Below, in pieces: positions 51,222 through 60,578 of a DNA stretch of 64,000 bases (position 1 is its first letter; each line of letters starts with the position of its first letter). Made by a program: the position numbers and the translations under genes. Source of the stretch: Phycisphaerales bacterium (GTDB lineage: Bacteria; Planctomycetota; Phycisphaerae; Phycisphaerales; UBA1924); assembly GCA_023382935.1 (NCBI GenBank), contig JAHDXL010000003.1, forward strand, positions 1 to 64,000, given 5' to 3'. Under the pieces are notes generated by a model that had not been told where the DNA came from, did not search any database, and saw only the letters and a list, made by a program, of their open reading frames with translations.

Positions 51222-53381
51222 CTACTCGTCGCGCCCGCGGCTGAGTTTCTTCAGCCACGGCGAAGTCACCAGCACCAGCAGCCCCGCCCCGATCGACGTG
51301 GCGACGAACAGGAAGAAGAAGTTGGCCTGGCCGCCGAAATTCCACGGGAGTTTGATCTCGCCGGAGGCGATGTTCTCCACCTGACCGGCCATGAGTCCGC
51401 CGCCGAGGTTGGCGATGAAACTCGATACGAACCAGATGCCCATGAGCAGACTCATGAAGCGCACCGGCGCCACCTTGGTGACATATGACAGGCCCGTCGG
51501 CGACAGGCACAACTCGCCCACCGTGTGCCAGAAGTACGTGACCAGCACCATGACCATGCCTGCCCGGACGATGTTGCCGGCCTGCATGCTCTCATGCACG
51601 CTGCGGGCCGCGAAGAAGATGAACACGTAGCCCAGCCCCAGGAACAGCAGCCCCAGGGCGATCTTGACCGGCTGCGGCGGGTTGAGGTGTCGTCTGCCCA
51701 GCGCGCCCCACAGCCAGGCGAAGATGGGCGCTCCGATGATGATGAGCGCGGGATTCACCGACTGGAACCACGGCGTGGGAATCTCCTCCAGCCCGAACAG
51801 CCCGAACGAACGGTCGACGTAGCGATCGGTGAACAGGTTGATCGAAGAGCCGGCCTGCTCGAACGCGATCCAGAAGAACGCGTTGAAGAACATGAAGATG
51901 AAGATCGACGCGACCGGCGCGCGGTCCTCGGGGCGATTGATCGCGACAAACCAAATGCAGAACGCGATGATGAAACCCAGCATCGCGGCCGGCACCAGCC
52001 AGGCGCCCGTCGGCGTGCGGAAGATCCCCACCACGCTCGACCACAGGGCACCGATCAGCCCGAAGTGGAAGGCGGCCGCAAACAAAGCCGAGAGCGCAAA
52101 GGCCGCCACGATGAACATGGGCGCCGACCTGCCCTTGCCCTCAGGCGGCTCGCCGATGCCCTTGAGGTATATCGGGCGGCAGAACATGTAGAGCGCCAGG
52201 CCCGCGAGCATGCCGACGGCCGCGGCTCCGAAACCGTAGTGCCATCCAAAGCGGTACGCCAGCGTGCCGCACACGAAGTTGCACAGGAAGGCGCCCAGGT
52301 TGATGCCCATGTAGAAGATGGTGAAGGCGCCGTCTCGGCGCGGGTCGCCATGCGGGTACAACTGGCCCACCATGACCGAGACGCAGGGCTTGAAGTGCCC
52401 GGTGCCGATGACGATGAGCACCAGCCCGAAGATGAAGGTCGTCAGCCCCAACTGGTTGTACGCCATGTCGCCCAGGCCCGACACCGCCAGCATGATGTGA
52501 CCGGCCGCGATCGTCAGTCCGCCCACCACCATCGAGCGGTGGGTACCGATCATCTTGTCGGCGATCAGCCCGCCGAGAATCGGCAGCAGGTAGGCCAGTC
52601 CCGAGTACCACCCGTAGAGCGTCGAAGCGATGTCGTCCTTCCAGTTGCGCCCGCTGTCGTCGCGGTTGGTGCGGACGATGAGCACCGGCGCCTGTTCACC
52701 CGGCCCGAGTTGGCTGTCGGGCTTCACATCCACCGTGGTGCGCCCCGGCGCGTTGTTCACCGTGAAGTAGGTCCGCGAATCCTTGTCCGGGCGGGCGATC
52801 TCGATGCTGGCCTTGATGGTCGCGGTTCCAGGGTTGTGCAGTTCGAATCGCATCTCGGTCTGCTGGAAGGAATCCCGGTCGCCGCGGGTTCCCTTCACCA
52901 CCAGCGGCCCGGCCGCCCCATCCGCCAGGACCCAGGCGCTGGGCGCGTTCGGATCCGCGACAGCGCCGTTGCGCGACAACCGCCGCACCTCCAGCGCCGG
53001 CTCGCCCGTGACCGAAATGTCCCCGGTCACCTCGCTGCCTATCTGCGAGTCCACAGCGACGTAGATCGGCTGAGAATGCACGGCCGATGCGGCAACCCCG
53101 TTGGTCGAGCCCTCCACCTGCCGATACTCGGAAATAGTCAACTGGTTGGTGTAGACCCCGGGCATCAGTTGGTGCACCGCGATCACGCTGGTCAGGTAGA
53201 GCACCAGCAGCCCGCGCATGCCGTAGTAACTGAACCGCTCCCACATCTCCACAAGAAACAGCAGGAAGAGCCCCACGGGGTGCCCGAGGAACTCCCTCGT
53301 GTGCATGGGCCCGGAAGCGGCCCCACTGGTCTGCGCGGCGTCAGGGGCGTCGGGGGGAACGTTCGGCTTTCTGCTGTCCAT
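51222..53381 (-). CDS. POT family peptide transporter with inserted extracytoplasmic domain
   Basis: A 719-residue proton-coupled oligopeptide transporter (PTR2/POT, major facilitator fold). The first helix carries the POT signature E-R-F-S-Y-Y-G-M-R-G-L-L-V-L-Y-L. Helix 2 follows with S-T-L-Y-G-W-Y-S-G-L-A-Y-L-L-P-I-L-G-G. Between them, about residues 76-247, lies an extra hydrophilic domain of about 170 residues that normal POTs lack. It contains beta-rich repeats with I-S-V-T-G-E-P and F-E-L-H-N-P-G-T-A-T-I, like an abnormal-spindle/HYDIN-type immunoglobulin domain. Later helices and the F-K-P-C-V-S-V-M-V-G-Q-L-Y motif are intact. GAGGAAC precedes the ATG. It lies 160 bases after fumC. Confidence 0.92.
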   Translation of the reverse strand: MDSRKPNVPPDAPDAAQTSGAASGPMHTREFLGHPVGLFLLFLVEMWERFSYYGMRGLLVLYLTSVIAVHQLMPGVYTNQLTISEYRQVEGSTNGVAASAVHSQPIYVAVDSQIGSEVTGDISVTGEPALEVRRLSRNGAVADPNAPSAWVLADGAAGPLVVKGTRGDRDSFQQTEMRFELHNPGTATIKASIEIARPDKDSRTYFTVNNAPGRTTVDVKPDSQLGPGEQAPVLIVRTNRDDSGRNWKDDIASTLYGWYSGLAYLLPILGGLIADKMIGTHRSMVVGGLTIAAGHIMLAVSGLGDMAYNQLGLTTFIFGLVLIVIGTGHFKPCVSVMVGQLYPHGDPRRDGAFTIFYMGINLGAFLCNFVCGTLAYRFGWHYGFGAAAVGMLAGLALYMFCRPIYLKGIGEPPEGKGRSAPMFIVAAFALSALFAAAFHFGLIGALWSSVVGIFRTPTGAWLVPAAMLGFIIAFCIWFVAINRPEDRAPVASIFIFMFFNAFFWIAFEQAGSSINLFTDRYVDRSFGLFGLEEIPTPWFQSVNPALIIIGAPIFAWLWGALGRRHLNPPQPVKIALGLLFLGLGYVFIFFAARSVHESMQAGNIVRAGMVMVLVTYFWHTVGELCLSPTGLSYVTKVAPVRFMSLLMGIWFVSSFIANLGGGLMAGQVENIASGEIKLPWNFGGQANFFFLFVATSIGAGLLVLVTSPWLKKLSRGRDE

Positions 53382-53541
53382 CGGGGTTCCTCAACGTCGT
53401 GGCCTCACAAGATACTCGATCCGGGTCGGCTCCGCACGAGTCTGGTGCCTCAGCAATCCGCGACCATCACGGAGCGGTCGTGCTCGCGCCGGGCACGCGC
53501 CCCCGCGCTCTGGATTGGGGGCTCAGTTCAGCGCACCGTTC

Positions 53542-55002
53542 TCAGTCTTCGCTGGGGCGCGTCATGCTCATGGGATCGAGCAGGCGATTCAGTTCGGCTT
53601 CGGGCAGAAGTTTCTGCTCCAGCGCCAGTTGCCGCACCGTCTTGCCCTGCTTGTACGCCTCGTAGGCCAAGGCCGCCGAGCGGTCATACCCGATCGCCGG
53701 TACCAGCGAGGTGCACATCGCCAGACTGCCCTCGATCAGTTCGGCGCAGCGCTTTTCGTCGGGCTCCAAACCCAACAGCAGGTTGTCGGTGAAGACGTTG
53801 CAGGCGCCGGCCAGCAGGTCGATCGAGTCCAGCAGGTTGGCGATCATCATCGGCATCGCCACGTTGAGGTCCAGCAGCGAGCCGATGCCCCCGAAGCCCC
53901 CCAGCGTGATCGCCTGGTCGTTACCGATCACCTGGCAGCAGACCATGATGGCCGCCTCGCAGATCACCGGGTTGACCTTGCCCGGCATGATGCTCGATCC
54001 CGGCTGCACCGCGGGCAGTTTCAACTCCCCGATGCCGCAGCGCGGGCCGCAGCCCAGCCAGCGGATGTCGTTGGCGATCTTGCTCAAACTCACCGCGATG
54101 GTGCGCAGGTTTCCGCTCGTGCCCACGATCGCGTCACGCGCGTGCTGGGCCTCGAAGTGATTGGCCGCCTCGCGGAAGTGGATGCCGGTCTTGTGCATCA
54201 GTTCGGCCGCGACCATCGAGGCAAACCGCGGGTGGGTGTTGATGCCGGTTCCCACGGCCGTCCCACCCAGCGCCAGTTCGCTCAGCACGTGCAGCGAACG
54301 GTGCAGGCGCTCTTCGGCGTGCTGCATCTGGGCCGCGTATCCGCTGAACTCCTGCCCTAGGCGAATGGGCGTCGCGTCCTGCAGGTGCGTGCGCCCGATC
54401 TTGACGACGTGGTCCCACTTGTGGGCCTTCTCCTCCAGATTCGCCCTGATCTTCCCGATGGCGGGCAGGAGTTTGCGCGTGATGCCGATGGCCGCGGCGA
54501 TGTGCATGGCGGTGGGGAACGTGTCGTTGCTCGACTGCCCCATGTTGACGTGGTCATTGGGATGCACCCCGCCCTGCTCCAGGTATGTCGCGTCCTTGGA
54601 ACTGCCGATGGGCTTGCCCTTCTGCAGGCAGACGAGGTTCGCGATCACCTCGTTGGCATTCATGTTGGTGCTGGTGCCCGAGCCGGTCTGGAAGATGTCG
54701 ACCGGGAAGTGCCGGGCCAGTCCGCCGCGCTTCGTCAGTCCTTCCTCGATTTCGGCACAGGCCGACACGATAGCGTTCATCCGTCCTTCGTCGAGTTTGC
54801 CCAGTTTGTGATTGGCGTGAGCACAGGCGGCCTTGAGGGTTCCAAACGCCCGTATCACGTCGGCGGGCACAGGCCTGCCGGAGATCGGGAAGTTCAGCAC
54901 CGCCCGCTGCGTGGAGGCCCCGTACAGCACGTCCGCAGGGACGGGCATCGGGCCCATGGAGTCCTTCTCGATCCGGGTCTGCTCGTTGGACGTCGTCGAC
55001 AT
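53542..55002 (-). CDS. fumC: Class II fumarate hydratase
   Basis: A 486-residue fumarase interconverting fumarate and malate in the TCA cycle. It has T-G-S-G-T-S-T-N-M-N-A-N-E, H-P-N-D-H-V-N-M-G-Q-S-S-N-D, G-R-T-H-L-Q-D-A-T-P-I, and the superfamily signature G-S-S-I-M-P-G-K-V-N-P. The T-H-L-Q-D-A form favours fumarase over aspartase. GGGAGG lies five to six bases before the ATG. Confidence 0.96.
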   Translation of the reverse strand: MSTTSNEQTRIEKDSMGPMPVPADVLYGASTQRAVLNFPISGRPVPADVIRAFGTLKAACAHANHKLGKLDEGRMNAIVSACAEIEEGLTKRGGLARHFPVDIFQTGSGTSTNMNANEVIANLVCLQKGKPIGSSKDATYLEQGGVHPNDHVNMGQSSNDTFPTAMHIAAAIGITRKLLPAIGKIRANLEEKAHKWDHVVKIGRTHLQDATPIRLGQEFSGYAAQMQHAEERLHRSLHVLSELALGGTAVGTGINTHPRFASMVAAELMHKTGIHFREAANHFEAQHARDAIVGTSGNLRTIAVSLSKIANDIRWLGCGPRCGIGELKLPAVQPGSSIMPGKVNPVICEAAIMVCCQVIGNDQAITLGGFGGIGSLLDLNVAMPMMIANLLDSIDLLAGACNVFTDNLLLGLEPDEKRCAELIEGSLAMCTSLVPAIGYDRSAALAYEAYKQGKTVRQLALEQKLLPEAELNRLLDPMSMTRPSED

Positions 55003-55185
55003 GAAACCCTCCCTGGATGCCCTCGGAAGCCCAATCCTAGGGCCTCCCGGTCGGGACTTGGATGCCCGCCCGACTCCCGGTATGCTTCAAGGAACCGACC
55101 GCACCCCGCGGCCGAAAACTCGTCCGGATCAGGCTCGGCCCCGCTTCCGAGCCGGAGAGCGTCCGCCGAGTGCGAGGAGCCAAGC

Positions 55186-56571
55186 ATGAGCAGTCGACGT
55201 AGCGCCCGCCTCGTGTCTGGATTCGTCTTCACGGCCGGGCTGAGCGCCCTCTCCCCGGCCCAGAGTTACCACTACCAGATCAGCCCATACCTGACGCTCG
55301 TCGAGCCGCGTGAGTGGAAGATGTCGATCCGCCTGCAGGTGGACAACTTCGAGGACGAACGCATCCGCCCGGAGATTTATCAGTACCCGGTCAAGCGCAT
55401 GGACGTAACTGGGGGCTCGGTCTTCTTTCCCATCGTGCCCGCGACATCCTTCTCGCAGACGTCTCTCAATCACATCAAGTCCTCCCTGAGCCTCAACGAT
55501 CGCGTCGTGGACGACGAGGCTGAGGTCTTTGTTGATCGCGGAGACAAGCCGCTCCCGGCTGGCACGTTCCTGGCCGAATGGTCACTCGCCGAGTTTGCCG
55601 ACGTCCACCAGATGACCATGACACTGACGACGACGGGACGCTCGTGGGAGGTGCTTTTTGACGAGGAGCGCGCCACGCAGGTGGGCTGGCCGAAGGAACT
55701 CCCGCCGGTGCTGCAGGGGCTTTTCGAGCCGGAGATGTTCATCGACCGCGGGCCTTACGGACCTTATTCTCTCAGCGAGATCAAGAAGCAGGTGCTCGAA
55801 TGGACCGAGGGTGACCCCAGGGCCCTGCCTCCGGTGAAGACCGCTAAGTGGCTGGCGCTCAAGGTCGCCGAATGGTACAACCCGAGCGGGCGCGGGTTCG
55901 GGGGCCCCGTTGGAGAATCGAGCGACTATCAGCCCGTCACCGCCTTCGGCTCGTTCAGCGTCGACGGGCCCGAGTACGCGCTGAAGATGAAGCGCGGTTC
56001 CAAGTACAACATGTCGGTGCTGCTGGTGGCCTGCTACCGCGCCGCGGGAATCCCGGCTCGCCTCGTCATCGGATATGACTTCAGCGATCAACTCGCACAG
56101 TCGGAGACGATCGGCGACCACCTGCGCTGCTGGGTCGAGTTTGCGCTCTACGACGAAAACGAGACCGACGAGAAGAGGCGACTAACCTGGGTGCCCGTGG
56201 ACGTTGAGAAACTGCGGCTGACCGGCGCCGCGACCCAGCCCTTCGATCGCCCCATCGAGTACTTCGGCGCCAGCGATGAGTGGGACACCCTCATCCCGCT
56301 GGCGTTCCACTTCACGCCCTACTGGGCGCCCGGCGTGTCCTACGGCCGCTACAGGTTCGAGAGCGACGAGACGCGCCGGTATTACATCGACCGGTATCGG
56401 CTCGAACGCAACCAGGCGGCCTTTGCGCCGGCGCTGTGGTCGTGGAACGTGCTGCCGGGCCCGCCACGCTGGGCCGGGCAGTGGCTCGACTTCACGAAGG
56501 ACGCGCCGATGAATACGGAACTCGACCCGATGCCGCCGGAGGCGCGCCGCGGTCCCCTTCGCCGCAACTGA
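55186..56571 (+). CDS. Exported transglutaminase-like protein lacking catalytic residues
   Basis: A 461-residue protein with a signal peptide (residues 1-26). The N-terminal beta domain (about 30-185) resembles the domain before bacterial transglutaminase cores. The core follows: V-L-L-V-A-C-Y-R-A-A-G-I-P-A-R-L-V-I-G-Y, then H-L-R-C-W-V-E-F, then L-T-W-V-P-V-D. In active members a Cys stands about 12 residues before the R-A-A-G Arg and a His two before the W-V-E Trp. Here those positions are Lys and Arg; only the Asp is kept. So it is probably a binding or structural protein. CGAGGAG precedes the ATG at 55186. Confidence 0.8.
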   Translation: MSSRRSARLVSGFVFTAGLSALSPAQSYHYQISPYLTLVEPREWKMSIRLQVDNFEDERIRPEIYQYPVKRMDVTGGSVFFPIVPATSFSQTSLNHIKSSLSLNDRVVDDEAEVFVDRGDKPLPAGTFLAEWSLAEFADVHQMTMTLTTTGRSWEVLFDEERATQVGWPKELPPVLQGLFEPEMFIDRGPYGPYSLSEIKKQVLEWTEGDPRALPPVKTAKWLALKVAEWYNPSGRGFGGPVGESSDYQPVTAFGSFSVDGPEYALKMKRGSKYNMSVLLVACYRAAGIPARLVIGYDFSDQLAQSETIGDHLRCWVEFALYDENETDEKRRLTWVPVDVEKLRLTGAATQPFDRPIEYFGASDEWDTLIPLAFHFTPYWAPGVSYGRYRFESDETRRYYIDRYRLERNQAAFAPALWSWNVLPGPPRWAGQWLDFTKDAPMNTELDPMPPEARRGPLRRN

Positions 56572-56596
56572 GGGGGGGCGCCATGCGAGGTGATCA

Positions 56597-57409
56597 TCAC
56601 CAGGGGTAGCGCTCGATCCAGTCGGGCGTGGGCACGAAAGTAAAATCGTCGGTGGTGTGCACGACTTCGTCGCCGACGCCACGCGGCAGGCGCACACCCA
56701 CGCGCACGTGGTGATCGAGAAACAGCATGTTGGCGATCGGCTCGTCGCCGGTCTGCCGCCCGTACCAGTTCATCTCGTGGTCGTATCCATCATCCAGGTT
56801 GTAGAGCGAATGCGAAGCGATCACGACGGTGTGCGATGGCTGAACCACCGGAGGCATCTTTCCTCCGCCCGGAGGAATCAGCGTGCGGTAGCGCTCCTGT
56901 CGCGGGTCGTTGTCGGGTACGTGGTCATTCATCGTGTACGAGCATCCGACAAAGTCGTACATCGAATCGGTGCTCTCCAGCCCGGGGATCGGCAGGCCGG
57001 TGGCGCCGGCCCCGCGATCGGCGGGCGACTGAAAGGCCTCCAGTTCCACCACCGCGTCCACCTCGTCACCCGGCACGTCGAAGTCGACGACGTAGGAGTT
57101 GAGCGGTCGCCGCGCCGCTCCGATCTGGTCGATGCCGTAGAAGGGGAGTTCACCCTTTTTTCCGGCGAACAGGGCCCCGATGACCGCCTGTCCGCCTCCC
57201 GGCAGCGGGCCCCGGGCCTGCGGAAGCGTGTCGGGATAGTCGTTGAGGTACATGCCCAGCCCGATGCCGATTTGGCTCAGGCGAGAGCCGCACACGGTGC
57301 TTTGAGCGGCCTGGCGGGCCTTGCCCAGCGCCGGAAGCAGAACCGCGATCAACAGCGCGATGATCGCGATGACCACCAGCAGTTCGATGAGTGTGAAGGC
57401 TTGTCGCAT
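56597..57409 (-). CDS. Type II secretion-like pseudopilin
   Basis: A 270-residue protein with a textbook prepilin N-terminus: [17 protein letters not shown], Ala at -1 and a very short leader (M-R-Q-A). The periplasmic domain ends in a F-L-D-H-H-V-R-V segment, a variant of the H-X9-D-G motif. It starts 10 bases after the GH38 stop and is therefore probably co-transcribed with the mannosidase. Planctomycetes have many such proteins, and a link to glycan uptake is only suggested by position. Confidence 0.88.
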   Translation of the reverse strand: MRQAFTLIELLVVIAIIALLIAVLLPALGKARQAAQSTVCGSRLSQIGIGLGMYLNDYPDTLPQARGPLPGGGQAVIGALFAGKKGELPFYGIDQIGAARRPLNSYVVDFDVPGDEVDAVVELEAFQSPADRGAGATGLPIPGLESTDSMYDFVGCSYTMNDHVPDNDPRQERYRTLIPPGGGKMPPVVQPSHTVVIASHSLYNLDDGYDHEMNWYGRQTGDEPIANMLFLDHHVRVGVRLPRGVGDEVVHTTDDFTFVPTPDWIERYPW

Positions 57410-57419
57410 GGCTCACACC

Positions 57420-60400
57420 TTACACAACCGGCGTCTCGGCCGCGAGGGTGACGATCTGAAATGGTCGAACCTCGAATACCGTGCGCGCGCCGTCATGCAC
57501 AAAGCCGGGCAGGGGTATCACCCTCCGCTCCAGGAGGTCCACGCTGCGGACCATGCCGACCGGAACGCCCCAGTCCACTTCGCACCGCCCGCGGGCCCCG
57601 TGGCGTTCGACCAGGCGCAGCGCCAATCCGCCCCGCTCGCCCGGTTTCAGGGCCGCCACCTGTACGCATGCCGGACCCCGCATGTTCAGGCGGAAGGGCA
57701 ACCAGTTCTGTCGAGTACCGGGCCCGCCTCCAGCGATGCGCACGGCAAACGGGTGGTTGAGCATGGCCTCGGCCTGGATGAGCAGGTCACCGGCGCGCCA
57801 ATCCCCGTCGTGCAACATGAGGCTGTACGTAAAGGTGTGCTCACCGACATCCGCCTGCGGATCGGGGGTTCTCGGGCTGCGCAGCAGCGTCAGCCCCATG
57901 TGCGAACCGTGGCACGAGTGCCCGTACTTGCAATCGTTGAGCAGCGCCACGCCGAAACCGGGCTCGGCGACGCTCATCCAGCGGTGCGCAGGTACCTCAA
58001 ACGCCGAAGCCTCGGCGGGCGTACTGCGCGTGGTGCGGCGCTCGATGTGCCCGAACGAGAGGTCATACGTCGCAAAGGTCGCGTGTACATCCACCGGGAA
58101 CAACGCCCGCAGCAGCGTGTGTTCCTCCCGCCAGTCAATCCACGTTTCGATGTCCAGGCGCGGCGACGCGGCACGCAGCACGAACCGCTGCCTCATGCGG
58201 CTGGCACGCCCGAGCGCCCGCTCGACGGCGATCGCGCCCAGCCCGGGCCCGCGCTCGATGGTCGTACAGTCGAGCATGGAAACGACAGGCCGGGCGTTGC
58301 GCTCGTGCTCGGGGTCAATGTCCCACGCATCCCACAAACGCGGGCGGTCGTCGTACAGCACCAACTGGTTGAGCGGAATCGCACGCCCGTCGGCGCTGCA
58401 CGTCACCGCATCGCGATCGGCCCCCGGCCGGCGCAAACTGACGATGCGGGCGAGGCTGTCAAGGCGCACGGACAGGTGCTCGTTCTGCAGCGACCAGTCC
58501 CCCACTTCGACCGTGGGCGGCGCCGGCGCGGCGAAGGCATCGACCACGCGCACGCTCATCGCCGGCAGTCGCTGCACGATCATGCTCACGTCGCCGCGGG
58601 TCAGCCCGATCCAGTCGCTTGACAGGGGGTTGACCACAAGCACCGGGTCGCGCATGCCTTTGGTATCAGCCTGCCCGGCCAGCGCTGCGACCGAGGCTGC
58701 GATGTCCTGATCGACCAGTTCGGCGATGCGACGATGATCTCTCTCGGCGTCCACGTACACCTCGGAGATCGACGAGCCCGGCAGGATGTCGTGAAACTGG
58801 TTGAGCAACAGCAGTTTCCACACCTCATCGAGCCCCCCCCGGCAGGCCTCGCCGCGTCCGGCCAGCACCGCCAGCACCTCGGCCAGGCGCAGGCGAGACT
58901 CGCCGACGGCGTTGGCCTTCTTGACGCCCGCATGCGTGGTGAGCGTACCGCGGTGATAGTGCAGGTACAACTCACCGTCGCAGACCGGGAGCCCGGCAGG
59001 ACCGGTTTCCAACCGGTCAGCCCGCGCATGCAACTCATCGCAGAACGCATGGCACCCCTCGAAGCGCACCCGTGCCAGCCCTTCCGCTTTGTCAGCCAGT
59101 TGCGCGTTGAGGAAGGTCCAGTCGGTCGGTCCGCCGCCCCCGTCCCCGAAGCCGTAGGGCTGGAGCCACACGCCCAGCGCATCCTTGCCCTCGGCCCGCG
59201 ACTGGCCGCGTCGCAGTTCCTTCGGCGTGTTGGTCGCGTTGTAGTCCTGCCCGGGCGTGAGATGGCTGAGCACCTTCGTGCCGTCGATGCCGCGCCACCA
59301 GAAGTTCACCCACGGAAACTCGTCACGGTCGGACCACCACAGTTTGTTGGTGATGAAGGTGTCAAGCCCGGCCAGCGCCATGATCTGCGGGATGATGCCG
59401 GAAAACCCGAAGGTATCGGGCAGAAACAGCAATCTCTGCCGCACCTGTTCGCCGAAGTTTTCACGCCAGAAGCGCTCGCCGTGGATGATCTGGCGGACGA
59501 GTGATTCGCCGCTGGGCACGTTGGCGTCGGGCTCGATCCACATGGCGCCCATCGGCTCCCAGCGTCCCTCGACCACACGCGCCTTCACCTGTTCGAACAC
59601 CGCCGGGCTGCTCTCCTTCACCCACGCATACTGCTGCGCCTGGCTGCACAGAAACACGTATTCCGGGAAGCGCTCCATCAGGCGCAGGGCGTTGGTGAAG
59701 GTGCGCATGGCTTTGCGCCTTGTCTCGGCGATCGGCCACAGCCACGCGGTGTCCAAGTGGGCGTGTCCGACGGCAAAGCACGTCGTCGCCGACGGGGCCG
59801 CGCCGTTGTGCAGGGCGCAATCAGCCTCGGCCAGCGCCTGCTCGAAGCCGGAGCGCGGATTATGCACGTCGAACATCGCGCGGACCTGCTCCATCCGCCG
59901 AGCCAGATCGCGCGCCCGCCCCGAGCCTTCGGGCAACTGCTGGATCAGATCGGCGGCGAAGGTGAGTGTGCGGTGAAGGCGCCAGGCTATCTCGTCGAAG
60001 GTCGCCAGTTCGCAGCGCGTGAACAGACCCGGGTCGTCGGTCGCCCACCGCTGGGCCATCTCGAGGCTATCCCACTCGAAAGCCTGCACGCCGAACGGGT
60101 GGTTGCATGCCGCCTCGACCATCGCCTCCACCGGCTCTCCGCCGCGGGCGGACTCGAAAAGAATGGCCGCGTCGCGGTTGAGGTCCAGGCCCTGCACCGG
60201 CACGCCCCGCAGATAAAGCAGCGCCTCCGTGCCGGAACTGAACCGCAGCACGACGCGCTGACTGGCCATCTCGGCAGGCACGTTTCCACGCACGCGGAAC
60301 CAGGCCGTCGACCACTTGGGCCCGAAACGGAAGCCGGTCTGAATCGGGCGATACTCGGCCCGCACGGCCTGTTCGTACGGAATGCGATCGGTGCATTGAA

Positions 60401-60506
60401 ACACCGAGGCCTCCAGCGGGCAGGCGAGCGCATGCACGAGTGGACGAATGACCTGGTCGGCGAACACGCGCAGGCGCTTGGCTGCGAAGAGGTTCTCTTC
60501 AAACAT
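57420..60506 (-). CDS. GH38 alpha-mannosidase
   Basis: A 1028-residue family 38 glycosidase releasing alpha-linked mannose. The N-terminal domain (about 1-230) leads to the seven-stranded catalytic barrel. The zinc site starts G-H-A-H-L-D-T-A-W-L-W (His250, Asp252), and the nucleophile is Asp364 in F-L-P-D-T-F-G-F-S. The three-helix bundle and C-terminal beta domains follow. No signal peptide, so it acts in the cytoplasm. TACACT ends seven bases before the ATG at 60506, and no Shine-Dalgarno is seen. The frame continues upstream over the fucosidase gene, but that is shadow. It is divergent from the fucosidase-asparaginase operon, 72 bases apart. Confidence 0.95.
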   Translation of the reverse strand: MFEENLFAAKRLRVFADQVIRPLVHALACPLEASVFQCTDRIPYEQAVRAEYRPIQTGFRFGPKWSTAWFRVRGNVPAEMASQRVVLRFSSGTEALLYLRGVPVQGLDLNRDAAILFESARGGEPVEAMVEAACNHPFGVQAFEWDSLEMAQRWATDDPGLFTRCELATFDEIAWRLHRTLTFAADLIQQLPEGSGRARDLARRMEQVRAMFDVHNPRSGFEQALAEADCALHNGAAPSATTCFAVGHAHLDTAWLWPIAETRRKAMRTFTNALRLMERFPEYVFLCSQAQQYAWVKESSPAVFEQVKARVVEGRWEPMGAMWIEPDANVPSGESLVRQIIHGERFWRENFGEQVRQRLLFLPDTFGFSGIIPQIMALAGLDTFITNKLWWSDRDEFPWVNFWWRGIDGTKVLSHLTPGQDYNATNTPKELRRGQSRAEGKDALGVWLQPYGFGDGGGGPTDWTFLNAQLADKAEGLARVRFEGCHAFCDELHARADRLETGPAGLPVCDGELYLHYHRGTLTTHAGVKKANAVGESRLRLAEVLAVLAGRGEACRGGLDEVWKLLLLNQFHDILPGSSISEVYVDAERDHRRIAELVDQDIAASVAALAGQADTKGMRDPVLVVNPLSSDWIGLTRGDVSMIVQRLPAMSVRVVDAFAAPAPPTVEVGDWSLQNEHLSVRLDSLARIVSLRRPGADRDAVTCSADGRAIPLNQLVLYDDRPRLWDAWDIDPEHERNARPVVSMLDCTTIERGPGLGAIAVERALGRASRMRQRFVLRAASPRLDIETWIDWREEHTLLRALFPVDVHATFATYDLSFGHIERRTTRSTPAEASAFEVPAHRWMSVAEPGFGVALLNDCKYGHSCHGSHMGLTLLRSPRTPDPQADVGEHTFTYSLMLHDGDWRAGDLLIQAEAMLNHPFAVRIAGGGPGTRQNWLPFRLNMRGPACVQVAALKPGERGGLALRLVERHGARGRCEVDWGVPVGMVRSVDLLERRVIPLPGFVHDGARTVFEVRPFQIVTLAAETPVV

Positions 60507-60578
60507 GATCGTCAGTGTATTGGAGCGTGCGCGCCCGGCGAGGGTCTGGTACGCTGAATGACCCGAAAGGAGTCCACC

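Noticed and set aside
51525-53792. 755-residue plus-strand open frame
   Set aside because: Fully antisense to the POT transporter; rich in Arg, His, Asp and Gln as expected of a high-G+C shadow, with no motif.
54385-55185. N-terminal extension of the transglutaminase-like gene
   Set aside because: Antisense to fumC; the real start has a ribosome site and a signal peptide at 55186.
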